Shown in pieces: positions 25,586-35,551 of a stretch of DNA of 64,000 nucleotides. The stretch is from assembly GCA_010015655.1 (NCBI GenBank), contig ML976721.1, positions 360,346 through 424,345 of the forward strand. The letters run 5' to 3'. Positions within the stretch are counted from its first letter, which is position 1. The number at the start of each line of letters is the position of its first letter. The notes beneath the pieces were generated by a model. The model saw only the letters and a program-made list of their open reading frames with translations. It did no database searches and was not told where the DNA came from. A program made the translations under genes and the position numbers. The DNA comes from Bimuria novae-zelandiae CBS 107.79. Its lineage: Eukaryota; Ascomycota; Dothideomycetes; Pleosporales; Didymosphaeriaceae.

Positions 25586-25624
25586 TAGGCGGGTGGGTCG
25601 GGACGGTCTTTTGCAAAGCACCGA
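25586..25624 (+). repeat. Single end of a MITE-like element
   Basis: The segment GGCGGGTGGGTCGGGAC...AGCACCGA directly before the TA of element D1 is nearly identical to the right end of the small element at 30705-30995 (30957-30995) and inverted to its left end. No partner end is visible upstream, so it is either a truncated copy or half of an element split by D1. Confidence 0.5.
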
Positions 25625-25779
25625 TACCGTGTCCGTGCGCGTGATGCGCCGGTTCGCGTGATGCGCCACCCTCATCAAAAACAGTTCATGTAAAAACGAG
25701 GCTATTGAGCCACCCACAATCAATATTATTATAAGATTTTCTGGCGGAGTATGAAGTTGATAGCTGCGATCAATTTGCA

Positions 25780-28550
25780 CTATCGATATCTATCTGGAAG
25801 CTTGACATTGCGGCCGCGGCGCGTAGAGATCGCTGGGGCGGCAGATGCGCCCTCTAAGGCCTCCCCAGTATCTAGAGCATCAACAACACGTTTCTGACGC
25901 TTTCTGGTCTGTAGAGGTGCCTGTAAGGCCTTCCTCTTACCCTTTTGGGGTAGTTGTAGAGCTTTTTCAGCGTCGCGGGCAGACTTCTGGGCGGCGCGCT
26001 GAGCTGCCTTTTCAGCCCTCTCCTTCTCCTTCTCCTTCTTAGCCTCCTCCCGCGCAGTACGCTTTTCCTGCTAAATCTTCTCCTTGTATAGCTTAGCTGC
26101 CTTCTTCGGCTCTACTCTATCTGCTTTTTAAAGCTGTTGCTCCTTCTCCTCCTGCTCCCTAATAGATTGACGTGTACGTGCCTCCCTTACCTTTCTAGGT
26201 GACCAGAAGACTGCTCTACCATAATACTCCTGGCGCTGCTAGAGGTCTAGAGTCTTGCCCTTCTTTTTACGCTTCTGCTTGGTAGATAGTACCTGCTTAA
26301 TCCCATCTATCTCATGCTTGAGTAGCTTATTTTGAACAGATAGGTGATGAAGTGATCGGCGTAGCTTCTTAGTATTATAACTACCCTGATCCTTAACTGC
26401 TAATTGCACTAGCCTATCTATCTTTCTCTAGTCATAATCGCTGAGTCCTGATGAGGAGCTATTGCCTGAGTCCTGATTATAGGCGAACCTATTAAGGATA
26501 GGAGTGGGATTAGGTAGTTGGTTGGTTGGTTGGTATTCATTTTTCGTCTAGTTGATGGGGATTAAGTCCACCATCTCGCCTCCCGAAGGGCATATACGAC
26601 GTGCTAAGCTATGGAATTACAGTACTAACATACTACCTTAGAAAGCATTTCTTGCCTGCGCGGGTATTGCTACCATTTCAAGCTACAGCTCCCCTTCCCG
26701 TTGGGGAGACTAAGCAGTGTATGTACATTAGGGTGAATCCCTTATATGTGTTTAGAGGCAGTTTAGTGCTGTGAGAAGAAAGAAAAGGAAAGAGTGGATA
26801 GGTGTGGAGAGCCGGTGCTCTGTCGAATCGGAGCCGTGGCTCTGCGCGAGGAGAGCCTTTGTACCAGGCTTGGCGATGCCTGTGTCGAAGGAGATAGGTG
26901 TAGTAGGAAGGCAGAGCCAGGCCTGTCCTTCTTCTTTATCCCCAAGAGTCGTATGATATAAGGCCAGGCTGGCTGCCTTGTTTGCGTGTTGTGTCAGGTC
27001 AGGGACGCTGACAGTTGGTCTTTAGAGAGCTGCGGGCAGCTCTCGTCGTTGTAGGTGTTGAGAGCCGGTGCTCTGTCGAATCGTGCCATGGCTCTTCGCA
27101 TGGAGAGCCTTTGTATTTAGGCCTAGCAGGTGCCCATATCTTGCAAGAGCAAGGAGTGTCACGACTGTCTCCTTGTCTTAGCTATGGTTATGGCCTTCGA
27201 CCGAACGTGAAAATCTGAGCGGCGCACGGGCCATTTTGAAAAGATTTCAGCTCACCAGGGAGCTGAAAGAGAAAATAGGGCAGCGCGCCTGCCACAACGC
27301 CTGCAGCTAAAAGAGGACGCTGGAAAACAGATTTACGAAGGCATTTGAGTCGTGTTTTGACGAAAAATCGATGGATATCGACCTTTCGGTGACCTGGAAA
27401 AGTTGATGTTCGGTGTGGGATTAGGTAGTGATATACCTGTTGCTCTAAACGAGCTAAGGATAGTTGATTCCTTAAAGGAGGCCTTCCATGCATTCCATAA
27501 TAGGGGGAAGAAGTCACCTTTAGTGATAGAAGCTAGAGCCTGGCTTCTGTGGAGGTGTTTTGAGAGTTCTGCTGAGTAGGCTGTTGATAGAGGCTTGAAC
27601 ATCGCAACATCGAGTGGCTGAAGCGTATGAGTCGAATGAGGTGGCAGGATAGCAAGGAGGATCCTATTTCGATCATAATAGTTGATAAAATCCATAGTGA
27701 TATGGGATCCATGGCCATCTAGGACTAGGAGTCGGTATGATCGTCGGGCCTTCTCTTTTATACAGCGATCAAACACCTGTTCAAGCCAGGCAAGCCCAAT
27801 ATCGTTGTTCGTCCAGCCAGAGGATGACGAGGTGATAAAGACTTCATGTTCTCCTGCCTTGATATCCTCTACCCAGGTCGATTGGATGCCCTTGTTGGCA
27901 GCCTCATAGATGAGGCTTGGTGGCAGAGCTGATCCATCAGCGCAGATACATGCCAGGAGCGTGATCCATGCGCGATTGCCATCTTGGAGTGATGCTTTGA
28001 CCTCCTTGTTCTCCCACATTCGTCTGCTGAATATCCTCTTTGATCTACCAATGATTCCAATCAGGAAGCCTTTTTCATCCATATTATAGGTATGACGAGG
28101 ATCTATCTTATATTAATTAATCTTGCCATGTAGAAAGTTAAAGTAGAGGCGATATTTATCCTCTAAATCAGCTTTGTGGCGATTGCTGTCTATGCCGACT
28201 GTCCATTAAGAGATGAGATAGGCACTGTATCGGTTGATAAAGCGAGTAACCCAGCTCTTGCTGACTGGCTCCTTTGCTATCGTAGAGGCGAAATTCCGTA
28301 TCATCTCCCTGGTAGGAGGTAGGTATCTCTCTGTGAGTCCTTTAATATATTGTACAAGCTCCTCCTCTTGCTGTGGGGTGAGTTTTTGCTGGTTAGTGTT
28401 CTTAACCTGTGCAGGGCGCACTAGACCCTGATGCCTTCGGGTCAACGTAGATCGTACAACACCATACTTGGCAGCAATCTTTCTGTAGGAATATTCTTCT
28501 CCAGGTTCTAGCGATTCTAGCTCTACAAGCGCGTCATTAATTGGAGCCAT
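25780..28550 (-). pseudogene. Transposase of element D1 (CENP-B/DDE_1 type), mildly RIP-damaged
   Basis: ATG at 28548-28550 begins MAPINDALVELESLEPGEEY, followed by a psq-type helix-turn-helix (YRKIAAKYGVVRSTLTRR) and a CENP-B-like domain (KSWVTRFINRY). The DDE core is open at 27333-28082: MDEKGFLIGI holds the first Asp, LLVLDGHGSH the second, and PPHSTHTLQPLDVAMF follows. After the insertion the C-terminal part resumes near 26503 with basic, Gln-rich coil and ends at RRGRNVKLPDRYR. Stops interrupt the frame between the CENP-B-like domain and the core (two) and in the C-terminal part (at least four). All those I could read are explained by one C-to-T or G-to-A change, as in RIP. Confidence 0.85.
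26519..27414 (-). mobile_element. 896-bp insertion with 15-bp target duplication, possibly a non-LTR or SINE-like element
   Basis: The transposase sequence for PNPTP occurs on both sides because GTGGGATTAGGTAGT is duplicated (26504-26518 and 27415-27429). The plus-strand left end is a (TTGG)n run of about four units, so read on the minus strand the insert ends in a CCAA-repeat tail next to the duplication. A duplication of this length and a short tandem-repeat tail suggest target-primed reverse transcription. No long protein is encoded. A direct repeat of about 64 bp (26800-26864 and 27053-27115) contains the palindrome AGAGCCGGTGCTCT. I do not recognise the family. Confidence 0.65.
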
Positions 28551-28640
28551 GTTGGTGGAGTTATCGCGTGTTGAAGTTTGGGTAATTTGATGAGGGTGGC
28601 GCATCACGCGAACCGGCGCATCACGCGCACGGACACGGTA

Positions 28641-30702
28641 TCGTGCTGGCGTGGTCAATGCGCAGGTCGGCTCAATGCGCACCCAACACCAAAAGCTCAG
28701 CCAGCCCCCTGAGGCTATAGAGCCACCAACAAAAGCTATTATCACGAAATTTTCTGGTGGAGAGCTCTCTAGGTCGTATAGAATATTTCTAGCTATATAA
28801 ACTATAGAAATTTGCTTGGTGTTCTGATCGTACGGCCTCTGCGCGACTGTGGTGACGGTGCAGCCCCTGAGGCTTCAGCAGCACCTACAGCCTGCTGCAC
28901 ATGCTGGCGTCTCTTTGTTGGCTGTGTACGAGGCTGTTTGGCCTTTTTGAGTAGTCTGATGCGACTTTGGAGTTGTCCCTGAGCCCTACGAGCCTGCTGA
29001 GCCTGGGCTCGCTCAGTAGCCTTTCTAGCCTTCTCCTCCGCCCGAGCTGCCTGAGCCCCAGCTCTCTCCACACGCCTTTGTTAGAGTAGTCTGGCTTTGA
29101 GCTGCTTGCTAGGTCTACGGGCCTTAGCTGCCTCGCTTCTTTGGCGTTGTAATTGCTGCTCGTTAGCCTCCTTCTGCGCTAGAAGGTCACGTGCTCTCGG
29201 AACTCTACGAGGTGACCAGAATGGCCCCTCCGTGGTACTCCTCAGTCTCCTCTATAGGCAGAGGCTTTCCCCGATTACTGCATCGTTTCTGAGCTACTAG
29301 AGCCTCTCGTAGGCCATTATTCTCATGCTGTAGGAGCTGCTTCTGTACAGAGATTAAGTGTACAGTCCGACTCAGCTTCTTGGCCCTATTACTAGCCCCT
29401 ACATCAATATGAGCCCTTAGAAGCCTATGGATCTTTCTCTAATATAATGCGCTGAGTACTAAGATAGAGCTCTCTTATAACCCCTGCTCTGGCTGGCTAG
29501 TAGGAGCAAATCTCTTAAGGATAGCTTCTGGGTTAAGTGGTAAGATGCCTGTAGCTTCAAAGGCTCTAAGTACTAGAGGCTAGCTAATAAAGCTGATCCA
29601 GGCCCTCTAGAACAGGCCAAAGAAGTCTCTCTTAGCAATAGAGGCTAGCCCCTAGCTCCTATAGAGGAAGGCTAAGAGCTCAGCTAAGTAGACGGCTAAG
29701 AGAGACTTAAAGACGCAGACATCGAGTAGCTGCAGCGTATACGTTAAATAAGGAAGAAAGATAGTAAGTAGAATCCTGTTCTAGTCGCAGTAGTTAATAA
29801 AATCCATAGTAACGTAAGATCTATAGCTTTCTAGAAGTAAGAGCCGATAGGCTCGTCGAGCTTCTTAAGCTTTCTCCTTTGTACAGCGATCGAACACCTC
29901 TTTAAGCTAGGTAAGGCCTAGGTTATTATTTGTCTAGCCAGAGTCTAAGGTGCTGATAAAGGCCTGATGGTGTTTAGGGTTAATTTCTTCAGCCCAGCTT
30001 GACTGTAGGCTGCCAGAGGTGGCCTGATAGATAAGAGCTGGCTCTAGGGCAGATCCGTTAGCACATATACAAGCTATAAGCGAGATCCACTCCCGGCTTC
30101 TATCCTGGATAGCCTGCCGTAAGTTCTTGGCCTCATATAATGGCCTATTGAAGATGCGCTTTGATCGAGAGGTAATGCCAAGTAGGAAGCCTTTCTCGTC
30201 CATATTGTACATGAACTGAGGCTTAATTCGATACTAATCTTCTCCTGTGGTAGGCCGAAATAGAGCTTGTACTTTGTCTCTAAGTTGGCTTGATGGCGAT
30301 TGCTGTCTATACCCAGCGTTTATCGCGACATTAGTGAGCTGCTGTTTCGGTTTATAAAGTCGGTAACCCAGGTCTTGCTAACAGGTTGTGGAGCGATAGA
30401 GGAGGCGAAATTCTGTACCAACTGCCGTGTAGGAGGTAGGCCTCTCTCAGTCAGCCTCTGTATGTACTGTACAAGCTCTTTCTCCTGCTGAGGGCTGAGC
30501 CTGCGACGGTTGAGTGCACTGTCTGCGCGTTAACGTTGATCGAACTATATGTAAAAGATGCCCTAGGATCTAGCGATTCGATCTCAGCTATCGCAGCTTT
30601 AATAGCGCTTATATTGGTGGAGATATGTGGCGTTGAAGCCTAGGGGTGATATCGTGTTGGGTGCGCATTGAGCCGACCAGCGCATTGACCCCGCCAACAC
30701 GG
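28641..30702 (-). mobile_element. Fot1/pogo-like DNA transposon D2
   Basis: 2062 bp with 49-bp TIRs (28641-28689, 30654-30702; four mismatches). TAs lie at 28639-28640 (shared with D1) and 30703-30704. Each TIR contains TCAATGCGC twice. The transposase on the minus strand is more degraded than that of D1. D2 is related to D1 at protein level but has different TIR motifs, so it belongs to a separate subfamily. Confidence 0.88.
28802..30640 (-). pseudogene. Transposase of element D2, RIP-damaged and partly deleted
   Basis: Minus-strand remnants run in family order. KELVQYIQRLTERGLPPTR and SKTWVTDFINR (near 30350-30490) correspond to the CENP-B-like domain of D1. The open stretch 29934-30212 is the DDE core start (YNMDEKGFLLGITSRSKRIF). 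The C-terminal piece 28802-29071 is a basic, Ala/Gln/Arg-rich coil ending RRGRTIRTPSKFL, almost the same end as D1. A deletion near 30530-30560 removes part of the helix-turn-helix, and many TAG/TAA stops lie between 29070 and 29930. Confidence 0.8.
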
Positions 30703-30704
30703 TA

Positions 30705-30995
30705 CTATTTTTATGCTGTGCAGAAAACCGTCCCGACCCACTTCCTGCGTATATTAAGGCACGGGTAAGTATATTCTAGTATAGCTAGCCTTGTCCTATT
30801 TTATAGCTATATCTTTATAACCCCTTTATAATAAACTTCAAAAACCTATTAGAGTATAGAATTCGGCTACCTCTATACTATATAATATATCTAGAAATTT
30901 TTATTAAGTAATAAAGGAGATAAAAGACAAAATAAATATTTTTACCTTTGATTCGTTAGGCGGGTGGGTCGGGACAGTATTCTGCATAGCACCGA
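30705..30995. mobile_element. MITE-like element with inverted ends
   Basis: A 291-bp AT-rich element without coding capacity. Its ends form an imperfect inverted repeat of about 37 bp around the core TCCCGACCCAC / GTGGGTCGGGA. TA lies on both sides (30703-30704, 30996-30997), the left one shared with D2. The outermost bases of the two ends differ by a small insertion, so the left boundary is less certain. A further copy of its right end lies at 25586-25624. Confidence 0.6.
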
Positions 30996-31087
30996 TAACA
31001 CACCACGCTTTCTCGCAACCCTTCCGCAACAGTGCGCCATCCACTTCATCAACAAATCACCATCCTCCATCGCCGAATCGAGCCACA

Positions 31088-31565
31088 ATGGCCGAACACC
31101 CATCCTTCACGCTCGCAGGCCTTCGTAAGCACCAATTGCGCTTGTATTTGAGGAGGTTGGGGGGAGGCTAATTGAATGTACTCGTAGTTGCCGCAGGCGG
31201 AACAGCGGGGTTTATCCGCACGGGATCGAGACCGTCGCTGATTGCTGGACTGGCGTTGGGCGCGTCGTATGGGTTCGCTGGTTCGTGCCTCTTCTTCTCT
31301 TCCTTTTCCCCTTCCCTTCACTTTTCTTTGCAAGCCACTTGGTGGATGATAGGCTTACAGCCCGCCAGGCTACCTCATCAAGCAAAACAAAGACTACGGC
31401 ACTGAGCTCGCACTCGGCAGCAGTCTGGTGCTACTTGGGTCGGCGGTGCCCCGGATCGTGAAGACGGGCGGGAGGGCGCCGGTGCCGATTGCGCTGGGGG
31501 TGATGGGGGTGGGAGCGACGTGGTATTATCAGAAGAAAGTGAGGGAGTTTAGGTATGGGGTTTGA
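31088..31565 (+). CDS. TMEM14 family small membrane protein
   Basis: Three exons, 31088-31124, 31188-31280 and 31369-31565, encode 108 residues. The sequence has the TMEM14 (UPF0136) pattern: AGGTAGFIRTGSRPSLIAG, then GYLIKQNKDYGTELALGSS, VPRIVKTGGRAPVP, and a VREFRYGV end. Hydrophobic Gly-rich stretches give three or four membrane helices. Family members sit in the inner mitochondrial or other intracellular membranes; the human relative TMEM14C has been linked to porphyrin transport, which may not carry over. The first intron is standard (GTAAGC). The second has an unusual GTTCGT donor, chosen because it joins FAG to YLIK without a frame change. The gene starts only 91 bp from the transposon stack. 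Confidence 0.85.
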
Positions 31566-32388
31566 GATAGAGGTGGGTTTGTATGTGTGAGATGGGGGAG
31601 TGTACGATTGAAGGTTGTAAGAGTGTAGGAATTGTGTAAGGATTGTGTGCTTGTTCTTATAAAGAGGCGTAAGCTGTGCTCTTGCAGCGGTGATGGGGAT
31701 GTCTTGTGCGATTGTTTGCTCTAGCACTGGCTTCTGACGTGAGATTCGAATTGGTGTACGCACCTTTTCGATGCTGTTGGTTCACGGCATAGGGCAGGTT
31801 TCGCATTGATGGATCAGAGTGCGACGCTCCGTTGCCCTTGATCGTGAGCATCGGGATTTGTTCTCGCGCCTGGGGATCCCTGGGCGACGGTCCTGCGAGC
31901 CCCGGGCAAGCCTGACTCTCCCCGGTCTTTATGTGCTGCAGAGCCCGTTATCAAGACTGCCATAAGACCGGTAACTTCTCAGTTGGTCTGACGCCATCTG
32001 AGGCTTGGAGGTATTGATGGAATTCATGTGGGGTGGACAGCTTCCTTTACACGTACAACAAGCCACACTACACTTTCTCATATTACAACAGCAAGTGCGA
32101 GAGGATATGCTCCTTATCGTGACGGCCTAGAAAGTATGTACATTTTTTCGAAGTATGCGCTTGTACAATCAATGTAGCTCCGCAGCCCTAAACGGATAGA
32201 TGTCCCGTCTTAAATATATTTATAGCTTCTCTGTAAAATACTTTGCTAGAACGATTTCCACCTGTGTCTTCGAGCTGTTGTGTTGTTAAATGTGCTTTGT
32301 TTACAACTCCATATGACCATAATGCTCTAAACATGTTTCCAGCGACTAACTCTCGGTATCTTCGTGTCTGTCACCGTGTGTCTCGTCA
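31566..32388. other. Intergenic
   Basis: Normal-GC sequence between the TMEM14 gene and the tail of a broken minus-strand gene. I see no gene. Confidence 0.4.
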
Positions 32389-33974
32389 CTATATGCCGTA
32401 CTTCCCGGCAACCGTGAACGTACGAACCTCTGGCGACCACTGCACCGTGACCTGCGTGCCCCTCAAGTACAAATATGAGTATCGTACGCTCTTGGACAGA
32501 TCCTCGCCCAGAATACTGTCCTGAAACTGAGCATTGCTGAAAGTGAACCTAGTCTTTGGTACAGCGCTGCCAACGAACAGAACGTTCGATCCGAACAATC
32601 GATCCGAACGGCGTTTTCTGGTGTTTTGGATCGAACGAACGAACAGGCATGGTGGGTCGAACAGAGCTTCGAACGAACGCATTATTAGAGCCAAACGTTC
32701 GGTTGTTCGGTTGTTCGGGACTACTTTTGATCGATTTAGTATGGGGATTCTGTCCTAATTGGTGGAGTATTACCTTGTTCTGCTGGCCTTGTGCAACGTT
32801 CTTGTAGGAGAAGAAAACTCTGAGTTTTCTCGTCGACGTGCCTCCCACTGTTTCCCATCGTCAGCCGTGAGCGTATCTTGTTATGGATCAATTTGTTACC
32901 CGCTCGCACTCGTCCCAGTCGACCCAGTCGACCCAGTCAACCCGGCTGGCATTTGACAGCTATCACCATGCCGGGTCGCGTACGGCAGCTGTCATGGCGA
33001 TGGCGGAGAGCTTCGAGAGCTTGGATGACTCGCCATCTGAAGTGGAGTCCGTCGCTCCTACGCATGAGTTTCCCGGCGAGCTGAAAGCGTCCGGAGCTCG
33101 TTTTCCTATTGTATGGACCCGCCTCTGGCAAGGCAAACGTCTCCTCAACCACGTCGTCAAGAAGGATGCCGGCCAAAACATCTAGCTGGTGGACGGCAGC
33201 CAGTTTCTCGACCACAACACCAACCTCCTTCCTAATTAGGAAAGTTGTATATATACGAACGTTCGGCCGAACGTTCGTTGTACTGTTCGAAGACGCTCCT
33301 GTTCGAGTCGTCTCGAACGTACGTACATTTGTATGTGGGCCGAACGAACGAACAAGCACCTTGTTCGGATCCTGTTCGATTCGTTGGCAGCGCTGCTTTG
33401 GTATGCCGCCCTGTTTGACGCGAGTAGTTGCATCAATGCGAAAGACTTCGTAGAAGATTTCCGGGGAGGAGACGATGCCCTCGAAACTGAACCGTGCGTT
33501 ACCAGTCTTGCAAGAGGGCTTCTACTGCAAAATCGTCAAGATGGCGTGTCAGTCAAGCTTAGGATTCCCACTTACCGTCATGAATTTCTCGATGCCGCGC
33601 AATACGATCGACCGCACCTTGCTGGCCTCCTGTCATACTTTGTCAGGATCCTGAGGTACTGCTTGGGTTGGACCAGTCGCTGCCTGTACTTGAGACTGTA
33701 AATATAGGAACTGAGCTATCACCTCAGACTTGCTCATTGCCTCAAGGTCCGCCTTGGTGAGCGATGGTTTGCTGCTTGTCTCATTCTAAGATGCTACTGT
33801 AGTGCTGGGACGTGACTGAGCATGTCTCCCTGTCCTTGGAGCTATCGATCGAGGCCTTTTGACAGCTGGAGTAAAGTCTGATTCCGAGGATGGGCGTGCA
33901 TCGCTGTCGAACTCGGATGAGACGGACTGCCTTGGGTCCTGTGGGGCGGACCGCTTCTTAGAGTCTGACGGCAT
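32389..33974 (-). pseudogene. Hypothetical gene split by a hAT element, with extra stops
   Basis: ATG at 33972-33974 starts MPSDSKKRSAPQDPRQSVSS, a Ser-rich basic N-terminus. A region with SKSEVIAQFLYLQSQVQAA and LRGIEKFMT follows, then an intron (GTAAGT...TTGCAG, near 33540-33590), then KPSCKTGNARFSFEG and IFYEVFRIDATTRVKQGGIPK. The hAT element (32562-33395) interrupts here, and on its far side the same frame goes on with TRFTFSNAQFQDSILGEDLS to a stop at 32389. Three in-frame stops precede the insertion, each one transition from Gln, Arg or Trp codons. The family is not recognised; it may be a host gene or part of an older element. Confidence 0.6.
32562..33395. mobile_element. hAT-type transposon, non-autonomous, 834 bp
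   Basis: Ends form inverted repeats starting CAGCGCTGCCAACGAA, flanked by the 8-bp duplication CTTTGGTA (32554-32561, 33396-33403). Eight-base duplications and CAG..CTG ends are typical of hAT. Both subterminal regions (32575-32730 and 33250-33385) are crowded with GAACG/CGTTC motifs, the kind of dispersed sites hAT transposases bind. No full transposase is present. A plus-strand frame at 32883-33185 (MDQFVTRSHSSQSTQSTQST at its start) may be the remains of an N-terminal transposase part or captured sequence. Confidence 0.85.
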
Positions 33975-34777
33975 ACTGAGTGATGCAAGCTGATGCGTGG
34001 GTGTCAAAGGTGACGTGATTCTCCGGCGTGCAGCAGTGAACCGAAGGATGAAGGCAGAATGCAGACTTGGTGAATGGATTAGTAAAGCCCTCTCGTGGCT
34101 ATCTAGCGTCACTCAAAAACCCCGTTTCCAAAGTATACAATTGCGACCGATATATTGGGAAGGATGACAAGGCCTAGTAAACAGCTACGTACCCCAAGTA
34201 GGTAAGTGAGACCAATAGCACAAACTCAAATGGTTATTCCGAGCGCTGCCACACTTCCTATTTGGTTTTACATAGATCGTTGCTCAATTTCTTAGCAGCT
34301 AAAGTTTGTTACAGCCGCCAAAGGTTGCCGTCCGATGGTAATACCATCTCCGACGCGGTCGTGACTGCCCCTGGTTGTCATTGCCAAAGCTCGGAAAGGG
34401 CTTAGCGTCGGCTCAACGTAAAGCCGGCCCCGCTTCGCTCTCTTTCTAAAATTTGAGCTCTGTCGAGCTTCTGCTTCCCACCACTTTCAGCTGCCCGCAC
34501 TGTGGCCTCAACGCGCCAATATGCGCACTTTTGATCTTCAATGTTTGCCGAGACGCTGACTAGCTCTCGATTTTTTCAGGCATTGCGCGCAGTAAGTTTC
34601 TTGTCCCGTTCGTCAGGCCCAATTGCACAAGATTATCTACACTTCTTAACAATCCAACTCCTATAACTCCATGACGGACTTATATATAATATGCTGATGC
34701 GCATTGTCCTACCGCTTCGCGATCAACTCGACTGCGAGAGACGTCGCTAACGCTTAACAGGATCAGGCACGATTATC
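33975..34777. other. Intergenic
   Basis: No long gene. A possible 5' leader intron of the next candidate lies at 34592-34760 (GTAAGT donor, GCTAAC branch, AACAG acceptor). Confidence 0.35.
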
Positions 34778-35551
34778 ATGTCTGCGCGCGCACTGTACTG
34801 GTTCAATCTCTCAAAAGGTACGACTGTCCCCGTACTTGAGCGCATTCCCATCCACTGGCATAGTGATGATACTGTGACACCGGAAAGGCATTCCTCGACC
34901 TGAATATACGATGTCGATCTGTCATTTTAAGTTTCAGCCTTGTCTGATTGTGCCCTCACCACTTTACTTTTCTACCGCGCGCGTATCCTGGATCGCAATG
35001 CTAACGACGCGTCTCATAGGTACATATCTCGCTTCCTCTTCGCACGCCCGCCCTTCCATGATGAACATTCCGATGCCTCGGGCGGACAGACCGCACCCTC
35101 CGACCGGCGCTCGTTTACAACAGGACGTACAAACCTGTGGGTGTTCGGAAGGAGGGTTGCTTGTTGATAACGCATCTTCTGATCGCCGTCTTACTGCATA
35201 CGTTGTTCGATACACTACGCTGATGCCAGACTAACCTCGGTCGTAGGTATGTCCACAAGTCGTTTTCTTCGCGGAGCTCCATCTAGTATGATGATATCTT
35301 GATATTCACACTGTGTGAACGGTTTCTACCGTGTTGATCTCACAAACAAAATCTGATTTAATGAGGTAAGCCCAACGCGCGATACAACTGAAGCGGTCCA
35401 TCAGCTAACCTGTAGCAGGCTGATCTCAGATGGAGAATTTCCTATGCCATCCGACCAGGATGCATGAGCTGCTTTGGGTTCATAGCTAACCTCGTTGTTT
35501 GCAGGCATCCTCCCGCTGCGGTCGATTGTGACGTGCTTCAACTTTCTCGTG
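34778..35551 (+). CDS. Candidate multi-exon small gene of unknown function
   Basis: A string of strong fungal splice signals lies on the plus strand. ATG at 34778 (MSARALYWFNLSK) meets a donor at 34818; the matching CTAAC branch and CATAG acceptor end at 35019. Further branch-acceptor pairs end near 35246 (CTAACCTCGGTCGTAG), 35418 (a 53-bp intron from GTAAGC at 35366) and 35504. The last short exon (35505-35551) reads ILPLRSIVTCFNFLV, a likely membrane helix, before another donor. I cannot assemble one unambiguous reading frame, so the span is approximate. A small membrane protein is the best guess; it might also be a spliced non-coding RNA. Confidence 0.3.

Larger units (their letters stand above)
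25627..28638 (-). mobile_element. Fot1/pogo-like DNA transposon D1
   Basis: Perfect 53-bp TIRs (25627-25679, 28586-28638) start CCGTGTCC and are flanked by TA (25625-25626, 28639-28640). Each TIR contains CGCGTGATGCGCC twice. The identical TIRs and light mutation mark it as the youngest DNA transposon in the window. It holds one transposase gene on the minus strand, with premature stops and an 896-bp insertion (26519-27414); without that insertion the element is about 2.1 kb. Its right TA is also the left TA of element D2. Confidence 0.9.

Noticed and set aside
27188..27517. Minus-strand open frame of 109 codons
   Set aside because: It crosses the boundary of the 896-bp insertion and one target duplication, so it mixes transposase and insert sequence.
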